Notes: generated from the letters alone by a model not told the origin. A stretch of 64,000 nucleotides of DNA from Prochilodus magdalenae (GCA_024036415.1 JAMWET010002892.1:62501-126500), one strand, 5' to 3'; counted from the first letter of the stretch, positions 37,440 through 49,787 are shown. Numbers and translations are program-made.

Positions 37440-37960
37440 TATGCCTTTATCTTGACAACAGCAGTTTAGACCAGCGTCCGCGTCCCGCCTTTGATGTCGC
37501 TGCACCTGATACCCGGAGAAGCACAGTGTTTGCCAGCGGCAGCGATCAAAGGCCCGACAGCTCCTACATCCCGACCTGTTGTAAAGCTGTTTTTATTTCC
37601 TTTCTTTTTATGTGTGTGTATCTGTGTGTTTCATATGAATTGTTGAGCAGCGGTCAGTGACGACGCCTTTCTACCATCTCTCTCTCTTCTTTCTTTTTTT
37701 TAAAGGTTTTTAAGTCTGTACATGTATAACTATCTAAAATATTCTATTCTGTTTTTGAATGTACAAGATATATATATTTATCTATGTATGCATTACAGCC
37801 CATATTTGATGAACAACAAAAATAGTTTCCAACTTCTGTTGTGTGTTTTTATTCCCCTGTATGACACATGGACAATTATCTATTATTCAGAGAGGGTATC
37901 AGAGAGACACCTTCAAAATCTCAACACAGGTAAACATAGGTAATCAGGTGAGATGTAACC
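37440..37960 (+). other. non-repetitive stretch with 3' UTR-like character
   Basis: No repeat family is recognised here, in contrast with both flanks. The second half is U-rich with Pumilio-type TGTACATGTATA and TGAATGTACAAG words, and has long T runs. It might be the distal 3' UTR of GSG1L or a conserved noncoding element; the sequence alone does not decide. Confidence 0.3.
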
Positions 37961-38094
37961 ATAGTGATTTAGAGCAGCTATGATGAGAAACACTCCATTC
38001 TTGTTCCCAGTGGTGGTGAGGGTAACCAGACGTCCTCTAAAAGCTCCCTCACAGGAAGTTCCTACAGGAGGAGGTTCTGAATACGCTGTTTATT

Positions 38095-38690
38095 ATAGAG
38101 GAGTGAAACTCGGTGTGTAGGTGTGACATGGTGAGACGCTCTCAAGTTTCACGCTCTGCCACACATGACAGGCAGGACGGGTCTTATCTCTGTACCTGAC
38201 TGACCCAACACCACCACTACAGACATCCAGCGAGCAGTGGTGTCCTTTTGTTAGTGCAGCACCATCAGCAGACGGCTGCACCACGCAGGACTACATGCAC
38301 ACAGGCCGTTACCACGACTGTCCTTAACACCACGTCACCGTCACCAAAGACTGCAGTGGTGTCGTACCAGACTGTCATGGAGTGACTCAGAATGGCAGCG
38401 GGTCATCTTCAGTGACGAGTCCCGCTTTAGTCTTGGTGTAGACGCCCAACGAACCCCTGTGTGGAGGCACCGTGGTCAGTCCAGAAAGCCTGGTGTCCCT
38501 CCACCTCCACCCCTACCGCACCATCTGCAGGAACTGTGTGAGGATGTTCAAGCTGCATGGGATGGATTATCACAGGACTCCATTAGGAACCTCTACAGCT
38601 CCATACCGAGACGTCTGGCGTGTTGGGTTAGCAAACTTTAGATAATAAAGTGTCTGTATGTGTGCTGTAGACATGGTCACCAATCACCAC
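38095..38690 (+). mobile_element. Tc1-like element copy, internally deleted
   Basis: The same family occurs inverted at 48030-48760 and 59330-59935. Shared landmarks are CTCTGTACCTGACTGACCCA, CCAGCGAGCAGTGGTGTCC and GACGGCTGCACCACGCAGGA. The transposase remnant at 38270-38641 is described separately. The 5' edge (CACACATGACAGGCAGG) aligns with the fragment at about 985-1010. Terminal repeats cannot be placed with certainty. Confidence 0.7.
38270..38641 (+). pseudogene. Tc1-like transposase remnant, open frame with internal in-frame deletion
   Basis: An uninterrupted frame of 123 codons plus stop reads RRLHHAGLHAHRPLPRLSLT and, further on, DSEWQRVIFSDESRFSLG. FSDESRF holds the first catalytic aspartate of Tc1-type transposases. 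It continues VWRHRGQ, then jumps to PLPHHLQELCEDVQAAWDGL and SQDSIRNLYSSIPRRLACWV. That is the C-terminal end of the same protein, so the segment with the second and third catalytic acidic residues is deleted in frame. The product could not transpose. The N-terminal DNA-binding part is also absent. Confidence 0.75.
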
Positions 38691-39228
38691 CACTATACAA
38701 TCAACCTTTTCACACCAAAGCACTCTGAATCTCTCTGTTTATATCTCGCAGTGTGCAAATGCACCAGTTTTGGAATATTCACAAAATGATAATTTAATTA
38801 AGGTCTAATTTAATTAAGTTCCAAGACCTTCAGTTCATGATGGCAGGCTTCTGTCCCAGAGCCTTGGGGGAGGTGTGGGTTTCAGGATTTATATCATCTG
38901 GGCTTTTTATTTAGACAGTATTTAATGGAAGTCGTAAAGCTGTATGTCATGGCATGTTTAGGAACCCGTGTTCAGCAGAACCAGCAGATAAAAACGCCAC
39001 TTCAGTTCAAATGGACTGATCTGTGTCCTGGAGGCATGGTGCAGCTAATTCCTATCCAACACACCTGTAGATCCTAGCCTGACAGAATCTGCCTACCAAT
39101 CAGGGCCCAGAATGGAAATCCACCAAATAAACCAATCAGAGTCCAGATGAGTCCAGTAAAGTCCCCAAGGTGAACTCCTCCTCCAGTGTCAGTGTCAGTT
39201 CCTCCCTTTAGTCCTCCACTGGAGTCCC
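38691..39228. other. no feature seen
   Basis: Intergenic sequence; CAATCAG and CACACCTG words suggest decayed repeats near 39050-39130 but no family can be named. Confidence 0.35.
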
Positions 39229-41430
39229 AGTACTAAAGTATGTACCTTGAGATGTACTTAAGTATGGAGAGTAACAGTACTAAAGTATGTACTTCAGATG
39301 TACTTGAGTATGGAGAGTAACAGTACTAAAGTATGTACTTCAGATGTACTTAAGTATGGAGAGTACCAGTACTAAAGTATGTCCCTTCAGATGTACTTAA
39401 GTATGGAGAGTACCAGTACTAAAGTATGTACCTTGAGATGTACTTAAGTATGGAGAGTAACAGTACTAAAGAACCTTCAGATGTACTTAAGTATGGAGAG
39501 TACCAGTACTAAAGTATGTACCTTTCAGATGTACTTAGTAGTATGGAGAGTACCAGTACTAAGCAGTATAGTACCTTCAGATGTACTTGAAGTATGAGAG
39601 TACCAGCTACTAAAGTAGCCCTTCAGGATGTACTTAAGTATTGAGAGTACCAGTACTAAAGTATGTAACCTTCAGATGTACTTAAGTTATGGATGAGTAA
39701 CCAGTACTAAAGTATGTGTCCCTTCAGATGTACTTAAGTATGGAGGGAGTACCAGTACTAAAGTAATGTACCTTCAGATGTACTTATAAGTATATGGAAA
39801 GTAAACCAGTACTAAAGTATGGTACCTTCAGATGTACTTAAGTATGGAAGAGTAACAGGTACTAAAGTTATGTAACCGTTCAGATGTACTTAAGTATGGA
39901 GAGTAACAGTACTAAAGTATGTACCTTCAGATGTACTGAAGTATGGAGAGTACCAGTACTAAAGTATGTACCTTCAGATGTACTTTAAGTATGGAGAGTA
40001 CCAGTACTAAAAGTATGTACCTTGCAGATGTACTTAAGTATGGAAGAGTACCAGTACTAAAGTGTGTTGTACCTTCAGATGTACTTAAGTATGGAGAGTA
40101 TCCAGTACTAAGTATGTCCCTTCAGATGTACTGGACGTATGGAGAGTAACAGTACTAAAAGTATGTACCTCTTCAGAGATGTACTGGAAGTATGGAGGAG
40201 TTACCACAGACAGTATACTAAAAGTATGTACCTTCAGATGTAACTTAAGTATGGAGAGTACCAGTACTAAAGTATGTACCTCTTCAATGTACTTAAGTAT
40301 GGAGAGTACCAGTACTAAAGTATGGTTACCTCAGATGTACTGAAGTATGGAGAGTACCAGTACTAAAGTATGTACCCCTTCAGATGTACTTAAGTATGGG
40401 AGAGTAACTAACAGTACTAAAGTAGTACCTTCAGATGTACTGAAGTATGGAGGGAGAGACCAGTACTAAAGTATGTACCTTTCAGATGTACTTAAGTATG
40501 TGGAGAGTACCAGTACTAAAGTACTGTACCTTCAGATGTACTTAAGTATGGACGTGAGTTCACCAAGTACTAAAGGTAATGTGTACCTTCAGATGTACTT
40601 TAAAGTATGGAGAGTACCAGTAAAAGTATGTACCTTTCAGATGTACTACAAAGTATGGGAGAAGTTACAGTACTAAAAGTACAATCCTTCGACATTTACT
40701 TTAAGTATGGAGAGTACCAGTACTAAAGTATGTACCCTTCAGATGGTACTTAAGTATGAGAGAGTACCAGTTACTAAAAGTATTTCCCTTCAAGATGTCC
40801 TCGAAGTATGGAGAGTAGACAGTACTAAAGTATGTTTACCTTCAGATTGTACTGAAGTAATGGAGAGTACCAGGTACTAAAGTATGTACCTTCAGATGTA
40901 CTTAAGTATGGAGAGTAACCTAGTACTAAAGTATGTACTCTTTTCAGATTTACTGAAGTATGGAGAAGTACCATGTACTAAGAGTACCTTCAGATGTACT
41001 TAAGTAATGGAGAGTACCAGTACAAAGTATGTACCATGTTCAGATGTACTGCTTAGTATGGAGAAGTACCAGTAGCTAGAAGTAATGTTCCCTTCAGATG
41101 TACGGAAGTATGGAGAGGTAACAGTACTAAAGTATGTCCCTTCAGCATGTAACTGAAGGTTATGGAGAGTAACAGGTACTCAAAGCATGTCCCTTCAGAA
41201 TGTACTCTGACGTATGGGAGAGTAACGAGTAACTAAAGTATGTCCCTTCAGATGTACTGAAGTATGGAGAGTAACAGTAACTAAAGTATTTTCCTTCAGA
41301 TGTACTGAAGTATGGAGAGTAACATATACCTACAGTATTGTCCCTTCAGATGTACTTAAGGTATGGAGAGTAACAGTACTAAAAGTATGGTCCCTGTCAT
41401 ATGTACTTAAGTATGGAGAGTAACAGGAGT
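39229..41430 (+). repeat. minisatellite, 47-bp unit, about 46 copies, with heavy indel noise
   Basis: The unit is AGTACTAAAGTATGTACC, then TTCAGATGTACTTAAGTATG, then GAGAGTACC. The first five or so units are regular. From about 39530 to 41400 nearly every unit has one to several single-base insertions or deletions at random places (for example AAGTTATGGATGAG, GTACTTATAAG), unlike the other long arrays in the window. This may be real decay or an uncorrected consensus. Confidence 0.95.
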
Positions 41431-42732
41431 ATGGTTTATTATGGCTCTAATGTTCTATTATCATTTCTGGAACAGGACTCTTCATCAGCTCAGTGTAGGT
41501 GAAGAGACTCTAGTGTCTCTCAGTCCACCAGTCTTTAATAGAAGCTCATTCATTAGTCTGACTCTGACGTCTATTCACATCATCATCAGCACGGAACCCT
41601 GAAGGAGAACAGGTTCCCTTAGCTAGAACCAAGCTCTGTCCAACAGGTCAACACAAAGTGAGCGCTGTCCCCTGATTGGTGAACTTGCTCCACACTTATG
41701 CTTATATGCTCACATAAGTCAAACTGTTGACCAATGAGATCTGTCCAGCACTGCTAGTCGACTTCTTCATCTGCTTAGCAATGACACTTTACGCTAGTCA
41801 GGTGTAACTGCAGACACAGCAACACACGAGCATAAACACTCCCGACGGCGTGCGGCAGGTGTGCGGGCCGCGCTGTAGACCCCGCGCTGATTAGATAAAG
41901 AAGCAGAAACCGACCTTAATGCAAATTTGTCTCCCTGAGGGGCCAGCCATGGATCCAGGGCTCGTCTGAAAGGGAGCGCCACGCTCTGCCTGCTCCGCCT
42001 GTGGAGGTGTAATGTAATCTGACCGGGGGGTGTTTAGATTTTTGCATGCGACTTTGGACTAACATTATTGAGGGAAAGGCGCCGATGCCCACCAGGAAGT
42101 AAGCAGTGCATGACATGGAGTATGAAGTTTGGGATGTTGTATAAAAGCGAGGTCTGAATTCATTATTAAATAATAAGAACTTCATCCCTGATCTCGTGAT
42201 GGCCTCTACTGCAGCTGCATGGTTGTCTGAGGGGTTCTATCACTGTCAGGTGTGCAGCACTATGAGCCGGCATGGTGGGCCTACTCAGGTCAGTTGGGTT
42301 GGTTCAGGTCGTGTTGAGGTCAGATGCAGTTTTCCCAGCTTTGGGCCGAATTCAGGCTAACTCTTCATGATGTGGTTGGGCTCAGGGTTGGACCTAAAGG
42401 CCAACGCCGAAATCAACAAACAAAACCCCCAGCTAGCGCTTTTACCCAACACTAACGTAGCTATACAGGAAAGAGGAAGACGGTGTACTGACCTAACTCC
42501 CCTGACCTAACCGCCGCCAACACCTCCCTCCAGGCGTGACACAGAGCCACAGGTAATGACACGGGACGCACAAGATGTGGAGTCGAGGTCGAGGACGGCT
42601 GCAGACTGGCACACGGAGCGAACATCAGGCAGAACACAGACAACCACCTCCCTCTGGAACAATCTGACATGGCACTGCAGCGCCGAGAGGAGAGAGAGAG
42701 AGAGAGAGACAGAGAGAGAACAGTCAACACTC
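41431..42732. other. no gene; short (GA)n near 42690-42720
   Basis: Intergenic sequence without a recognised exon. A short GAGAGA run precedes the 38-bp array. Confidence 0.4.
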
Positions 42733-43605
42733 CTCCTAAACACTCATCACTCCTAAAACACTCAACACTTCTCCTAAACACTCATCACTCCTAAAACACT
42801 CAACACTTCTCCTAAACACTCATCACTCCTAAAACACTCAACACTCCTCCTAAACACTCATCACTCCTAAAACACTCAACACTCAACACTCCTCCTAAAA
42901 CACTCAACACTCCTCCTAAACACTCAACACTCCTCCTAAACACTCATCACTCCTAAAACACTCAACACTCCTCCTAAACACTCATCACTCCTAAAACACT
43001 CAACACTCCTCCTAAACACTCATCACTCCTAAAACACTCAACACTCCTCCTAAACACTCATCACTCCTAAAACACTCAACACTCCTCCTAAACACTCAAC
43101 ACTCATCCTAAACACTCAACACTCCTCCTAAACACTCAACACTCCTCCTAAACACTCATCACTCCTAAAACACTCAACACTTCTCCTAAACACTCATCAC
43201 TCCTAAAAAACACTCTACACTCTTCCTAAACACTCATCACTCCTAAAACACTCAACACTCCTCCTAAACACTCATCACTCCTAAAACACTCAACACTCCT
43301 CCTAAACACTCAACACTCATCCTAAACACTCAACACTCCTCCTAAAACACTCAACACTCCTCCTAAACACTCAACACTACTCTTAAACACTCATCACTCC
43401 TAAAACACTCAACACTTCTCCTAAACACTCATCACTCCTAAAAAACACTCTACACTTCTCCTAAACACTCATCACTCCTAAAAAACACTCTACACTCCTC
43501 CTAAAACACTCAACACTTCTCCTAAACACTCATCACTCCTAAAAAACACTCAACACTCCTCCTAAAACACTCAACACTTGTAAAACACTCAATATTGCTT
43601 CTAAA
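42733..43605 (+). repeat. minisatellite, 38-bp unit with shorter sub-units, about 23 copies
   Basis: The unit is ACTCATCACTCCTAAAACAC followed by TCAACACTCCTCCTAAAC. The unit is itself two related halves (CTCATCACTCCTAAAACA and CTCAACACTCCTCCTAAACA), and half-units sometimes repeat alone, as at about 42880-42930 and 43080-43140. Confidence 0.95.
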
Positions 43606-44275
43606 AACACTTAACACTTAACCTGAAGCTGCTTTGTAAGTATATTTGACTCAACTCACTTTAATTACTAATTACCTTTGTAAATGTTTTTAATTAAAGC
43701 CATTTAAAAGTAACCTTTAAGAATCAGAGCTTGTACCGTATAATTTAAGGTAAAGGTGTATATTAACACCATCGCTATGGACTGTATTAATGTAAATATA
43801 ATGTATCCAAACCTGTACTGATGTGAGACTGTGTTTATGCTGGGATTAGACACTCAACACAGACGTAAAAGAATGCGGTCTCTCTGAGACTAAGACACTG
43901 ATTGCATCAGATTACCTGGTGCCCACAACAAAGAGGTTCAAAGGCTTCCTGCCAAAGGGCACAATGCCTCCACACCTGTGACACATATGGCGGTATGGTC
44001 TGGACTGCAGCTCAAAATAGGCTTCTGAAGCAGGAGGGAGAACCGTTCCAGCCTAATGTGGATGGCTGGGAGTTAGCAGGCTTCCTCGTGAGGAAGGTGG
44101 GCTTTTACTTGGTGGTCAGTTTCAGAACTTTTTCAGCATGAGCCGTCTCTAATCTAGTCCTGCTGCACTGACAGAACACCCCACACCGGGGTAATCTAGG
44201 TACACCTGGTTCACTTTGTTCACGGGCACACATCCTAAATATAGGCCACGCCCAGACCCAGGCCTCATCCACTAT
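43606..44275. other. no feature seen
   Basis: Intergenic sequence; nothing recognised. Confidence 0.35.
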
Positions 44276-44935
44276 ACTTTAGAAAGTTTTAGTATTTATT
44301 ATATTATTAGTTCTAATTATTCTTTCTTATTATTTCATTTTCTTTGTATTGTTTTATAGATATTATTTATGTATTGTTTATTTTGCACACACATTGATAT
44401 ATACATATATATATATATATGTATTTAGCCATTATTTTATTTTTCTTAATTTAATCCTTATTTATTTTGTTTTTATTTATTCTCTGTTTATTTATTATAA
44501 TATAATAATATTTAATTAGTTTTTTATTTTTTATTTGTTTAGTTTGTGTCTCGTCCTCTCTAGGCCAGCTCCTGTGTATCTACGGTTCCTCTGGGTTTCT
44601 GTTTCTGGCTTGTCCTGTGCCATGTGCTTCTGTTTGTTTGGGTTATTGCTCCTCCTGTCTCCGCCCCCTTGTAAGGTCCCTCACCTGTCCGTAGTTTGTA
44701 GCCCCGCCCCTTCCCAGGTGTTCCTCTGTAGTCCTTGCTGTGTTATATTCCCTGTGGTTCCCTTTGTTCCTGCTGGGTGTCTTGTTTGTGTGACCCTGTT
44801 CCTCGGTAGTGTTCTGTTTTCCTGGTGTCTTTATTTTCTATTAATATTATTTACATATGATTTATTGTCTTGTATTTTTTATCAAACTTTGCTAGATATG
44901 AAATATCATTTTTGGATCATATAATAATGTAAATA
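44276..44935 (+). other. AT-rich tract followed by T/C-rich low-complexity segment
   Basis: 44276-44550 is strongly AT-rich with a TATATATATATA run near 44405. 44550-44830 is T- and C-rich with CTGTTTC, CCCCGCCCC and TTGTTCCTGCTGG words, like the terminal regions of fish LTR or LINE elements. No defining motif is present and the 129-codon frame has no family resemblance. Confidence 0.35.
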
Positions 44936-45727
44936 GTCACGTCCAGTAATTGTTTTCTGTAATTCCTGCTACAATCACACTTAGGTTCAAGCCCACCCTG
45001 AGGCGGACCAGGCAGTTCAGGAGGTGTTGGGATTCAGGCTGTAATTCCAGGCCTGATTAAAGCCGTAGTTTGAGCTGTCACGAACAAACAAGTCCAGGCT
45101 CGGGAGTGCCAGGCTGATTCATGCACCTAATCCAGCGCTCTGGCTATTTTGATTGCATTCCTTCTCCGTTCATCAATGGCTGAAGCAATTTGCAATCACA
45201 GCGGAGACCCACACATCCGCACTGTACTGAGGCTGGTGTAAGTGTAGGCTCCAGATGCGAGGGCTGCAGCCTGATGGTGATGTACAGTGTCTAAATGCTT
45301 TATGGTGCTGAAGCTTCTGGGGCTGCCGAGGAAAGGTTCGCCCAATCTGTCTCTCCATCCGTCTTCCCATCCGCCCATCCTTTCATTCATCTTCTCTCTC
45401 TGCTGCCTCCCTCGGGAACGAAGGTACCATCTGCTCCTGGCGCTCCATGAACAGATGAGAAGGGGATGACCCTGAAAGACGATGAGTTTCAGGAGCACAC
45501 TCTTCCAGTCCCGTTCATGATTCCCCCCCTTGCCGGACCTGTGTGGGAGAACTCCGAGTTATTGGATTTTTCCCACTTTAAAATGAAAAGTAGCCGCAAT
45601 TCTGTGCTGACAAGCCGACTCCGGATCAGCGGGCCAGGGAACCACTGCAGCGAGCGCTATGTCCACTTCCCCGTGTAGCTTCACCTGGCTGCTACAGTGA
45701 GGGCCTGTAGATCATCTACTGGACAAG
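44936..45727. other. no feature seen
   Basis: Intergenic sequence; nothing recognised. Confidence 0.35.
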
Positions 45728-46470
45728 GATGGCGTTTCTAATAAAGTGGCCAGTTAGTGGAAGCACAAGATAGGTGTTTCTAATAAAGTGGCCAGTGAGT
45801 GGAAGCAGAAGGTGGGTGTTTCTAATAAAGTGGCCACGAGTGGAAGCACAAGGCCAGTGTTTCTAATAAAGTGGCCAGTTAGTGGAAGTATAATTTGGGT
45901 GCAGTGGCCAAGGTGGGTATGTGGGTGTTTCTAATAAAGTGTATAAGGCCAGTGAGCTGGAAGTAGAAGGTAGGTGGTGTTCTAATAAAGTGGCCAGTTA
46001 GTGGAAGTAGAAAGGTCTAATAAGTGGCCAGTTAGTGGGAAGTATACCGTGACCGTGTTTTTCTAATAAAGTGGCCAGTTAGTGGAAGTATAAGGTGGGT
46101 GTTTCTAATAAAGTGGCCAGTTAGTGGAAGTATAAGGTGGGTGTTTCTAATAAAGTGGCCAGTGAGTGGAAGTATACCGTGGTGTTTCTAATAAAGTGGC
46201 CAGTTAGTGGAAGTATACCGTGGTGTTTCTAATAAAGTGGCCAGTTAGTGGAAGTATAAGGTGGGTGTTTCTAATAAAGTGGCCAGTTAGTGGAAGTATA
46301 CCGTGGCCAGTGCGAGTGGCAGTAATGAAAGTGGCCAGTGTTTTCTAATGGCCAGTTAGTGGCAGTATAAGGTGGGTGTTTTAGTGGCCAGTATTAAGGT
46401 GGGGTGTTTCTCTAGTGGCCAGTTAGTGGCAGTATAAGGTGGGTGTTTCTAATAAAGTGGCCAGCGAGTG
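45728..46470 (+). repeat. minisatellite, 42-bp unit, each copy carrying AATAAA
   Basis: The unit is GTTTCTAATAAAGTGGCCAG followed by TTAGTGGAAGTATAAGGTGG. Around 17 units are visible, several truncated, with indels between about 45890 and 46420. The core TAATAAAGTGGCCAGT also occurs singly at 4611-4630, so the array probably grew from the end of a dispersed element. Nearly every full unit contains the canonical polyadenylation hexamer on the + strand. Confidence 0.93.
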
Positions 46471-47329
46471 TTCAGGGACAGTTCCCAGACAGGCGGCCCT
46501 TTTAAAGGGCTTCACGTTATTGAGCAGCTCAGTGGGGTTGCCGGCTCGGTTTGTGACCTGCGGTAGAAACATAATGGGATGGCATTTAAGGATCAGCTAC
46601 AGTGGTAGTGAAGGCCCATTTATCAGGGATGTCTCCGGTGATGAATCACCTGTAATTAAGGTTCATCTGAACTCATGGCAAGAGTGGGCTGCTGCTCCGG
46701 ATCAACATGAATCACCGCAGCCGTGTCTTCTGGCCGATGATGATGGTAGCGTGCACCATCCATCCGTCCATCGGAGAACCTTGGGTGCTCCTTATAGAGA
46801 TAGCTTGGGTTGTCAAAGCATTCCACTGGGAGATCAGCGGGTCACCACGCTCAGGCGGGTGGAGCCTGTGCATATGTATGTACACCACAAACATCCATAA
46901 ACATCTCACTCTTACTTTGAAGCTACTTCTTCCAATTTGCCTTATGAATCCACTGACCTTTGACCTTTGACTTCTAAATATTAATTATACCTGAAAATGT
47001 GCTCATGCTTTGAAACGTCTCAGACAGGAATGAAACACGAGCGTCAGTCATTCCTGCTGCCGTACTTTAGAGGTATGTTACATATTTACTCTCTGAGGTC
47101 CACCTATCATCATTCATCAGTACCTGACTGTTTACCTTGTGACACAGCCACATGAAAGGTGTTTTTAGAAATAATATATAAGCTTAGCACATTAATGTAA
47201 AGAAAGGGGTTTAATACCTAATATACCTTGCCAGGTTAAACCTTCTGGTGTGCTACCCTTGCTACCCTTGAGTCTTGCTATTCACAGTCAGATAAGTAGG
47301 GGACCAGAATAAAACTGTTTATTAAATTA
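46471..47329. other. no feature seen
   Basis: Intergenic sequence; nothing recognised. Open frames at 46439-46970 show no family resemblance and begin in the array. Confidence 0.35.
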
Positions 47330-47980
47330 TTCTAGCACTGGCCCTTTAAGAGCCTTCCTGGAAATGGAAGGGGCGGAGCCACGGCTACAGCATTACCTGT
47401 TGGAGCCACAGGAAGGAGAGAGACAAGATGGCGGCGGAACACAGAGAAATGTTTGGTGTGTTTTGAAGAGTAGAAGCACTCAACAACAAAATCCACCAAT
47501 TCCTTTTGTCTTTACACCGTCTACCTGAGACCGGGCAGACCGGGCGGACCAAGTGTGCTCCATATCGGGTCTCTCAGACCAGTGGATTAACTAACCGGAA
47601 TTCCAGATTGAAACCGGGATAGGCCTGCCGTTGCCGGTGAGATCCAGCTGGTTTTTATTTTTTTTGCTGTTGCAGTGCGATGCTAAGGACTATGTTTTTG
47701 TGTATATTTCTTGTGTACTTTTCATTTTTTGCATTTTGGATTTTTGGACCTTGGGGGTACTGGGACAAGGGTATGAGTTTTTGTTTAAATTGAATTGAAT
47801 GCACTTGTGTATATATATAAAGCATTTTCGTTTGATGGCAAGTTATACATGTCTATCGTGGTTGTTTGTGTGCAGCAGTTTAAGTGAGTTTAGCATGGTC
47901 TTTTATGTGTGTCTTAAAGTATCCTCGAACTTTATTGTAACCCCTAAACCTAATCAGGTCTAGGTGATTGTTACAACCTG
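47330..47980 (+). other. unassigned segment, possible LTR-type element
   Basis: GACAAGATGGCGGCGGAAC and several pyrimidine runs are reminiscent of fish LTR or DIRS termini. I see no paired LTR, primer-binding site or coding frame, so class assignment is not possible. Confidence 0.15.
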
Positions 47981-48029
47981 ATGCTTTTGATACCACGACT
48001 ATAAGACTGATGTACACTCACCACCAGTA

Positions 48030-48760
48030 CAACAGCCGCACCCAGGAGGAGGTGTGGGAGTGCAGGTGTGTGGGGAAGGAAGATAAAGGTGACCAGGATC
48101 AATAACTGATGATAAATTTAGACTGATATGATCAATATTTATTGAGCTACACATACAGAAGTCTGTCTCTCAGTATGGCGTCAGGCCGCCGTGTTCGCTA
48201 ACCCAACACGCCAGACGTCTCGGTATGGAGCTGTAGAGGTTCCTGATGGAGTCCTGTGATAATCCATCCCATGCAGCTTGAACACCCTCACACGGTTCCT
48301 GCAGATGGTGCGGTAGGGGTGGAGGTGGAGGGACACCAGGCCTTCTGGACGTTGTGCCACAAACCGTCCATCTTGGTTGACTGACCACACGGTGCCTCCA
48401 CACACGGATTCGTTGGGCGTCTCCACCAAGACTAAAGCGGGACTCGTCACTGAAGATGACCCGCTGCCATTCTGAGTCCCTCCATGACAGTCTGGTACGA
48501 CACCACTGCAGTCTTTGGTGACGGTGACGTGGTGTTAAGGACAGTCGTGGTAACGGTCTGTGTGCATGTAGTCCTGCGTGGTGCAGCCGTCTGCTGAGGA
48601 CTCATGGAGGACACCACTGCTCGCTGGAGGTCTGTAGTGGTGGTGTTGGGTCAGTCAGGTACAGAGAGAAGACCCGCTCTTGGTTACGTCACATGTGCGG
48701 CCGAGTGTGAAAGTTGAGTCGTTGATGTGAAACCTAAACACCTACACAAGTTTTGGGTTT
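48030..48760 (-). mobile_element. Tc1-like element copy, inverted
   Basis: Reverse-strand copy of the family at 38095-38690. The downstream region from CCCAGGAGGAGGTGTGGGAG (48045) through GATCAATATTTATTGAGC is shared almost base for base with 59340-59450. An AATAAA on the - strand (in GCTCAATAAATATTG) follows the transposase stop. The 5' side reaches CACATGTGCGGCCGAG near 48690. Confidence 0.7.
48170..48592 (-). pseudogene. Tc1-like transposase remnant, open frame
   Basis: The - strand frame of 141 codons runs from RRLHHAGLHAHRPLPRL through DSEWQRVIFSDESRFSLG and VWRHRVVSQPRW to AAWDGLSQDSIRNLYSSIPR, ending GGLTPY and stop. The ending matches the GGxTxY end typical of one Tc1-like group. 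The central catalytic part is deleted as in the 38.2-kb copy, but about 13 codons more are kept at the junction. The frame is open but incomplete, so no active enzyme is expected. Confidence 0.75.
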
Positions 48761-49787
48761 CCTTCCAACCAGAAGAATGGCCACTAGGGCCTGCAGGAGA
48801 AGGTGAATGCTGAGAGGAAATGGATCTGGAGGACACAGACATGTCCTAGACTGGACATTGATGCGGTCAGTCCTTTCCCCTCCTTTACTCATGTTTCTTC
48901 CCATAACTGACTTATGGAAATGGAATTCTTTGGAGGCTCCCGGTCAGTTGGCTAGCCGATACTGTCCCACAGGGATACGTGAGCGGACTGCTTTGTGCGT
49001 CACCCTGCAGTGACCCTCCTGCTCTTTCAGTGCAGACTCCGTAGCACCTTCTAAGCCTGCGTGGGATATGTTCCGGCGCGTCACATCTCCGTGTGATGTA
49101 CGGCGGTCTTGTTGCGGGGTAATGGCTGGCGCTCCAGTGCGTGCGGATTAAGGCCCGGCGTTCAGGCCCTGTGTTTTGCACTGCATCACTGACCACTCCT
49201 AATGGACGTGGGAGATTTATACGGGCCGCACATTCCGCTCACGCAGCCCATCCCTACAGCTTCGGCAGCGATACATCATCCGGCTCCGGCAGCAGGGAGC
49301 TCCAAGGCTGGCGGAGGCGTTCTCCAGAGCAAGCCGGAAGACCCATCCTCAGTTACTTTCATTAGAGTCATTACATCCGAGACGCTGAATCATTTATGAG
49401 CAAATTACGACTGTATCTGCCGCCGTCTGCGCTTCATTAGCCCTGCTCCGTTCGGGACAGCTCTTTGGGCCGTACACACTTCCCCTACAAACCCAGACAC
49501 GAGTAGACGCTGCTGACTGGGAGAGGGTGGGTCAAAGCTGTGATGGGATCCATGTCTTATTTGGAACTACACGGATTTCCGAAATTTAACACAGACTCCT
49601 GACACCCTCCCTTACTCCAGACGTGGTCAGTCAGCCAGGACACGTCTGGCGTCTGGAGATTTGTCGGTATAACTGAACTCAAGTGGACTTTAAACCCACT
49701 GGTCATCAGCAGGGAGCGCCTTCAGAGAAGAGGATGAAATCTGTAGTTCTTCATTTCCTCATAAGAGTCGTCAGGCTTCCTGTACTT
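48761..49787. other. no feature seen
   Basis: Intergenic sequence; nothing recognised. Confidence 0.35.

Noticed and set aside
44535..44924. 129-codon Cys/Leu/Pro-rich open frame resembling a membrane protein
   Set aside because: Hydrophobicity follows from the T/C-rich low-complexity composition; no family motif is present.
46439..46970. Open frames of 153 and 87 codons as a candidate gene
   Set aside because: The first begins in the 42-bp array, neither shows a recognisable domain, and no supporting splice sites were found.
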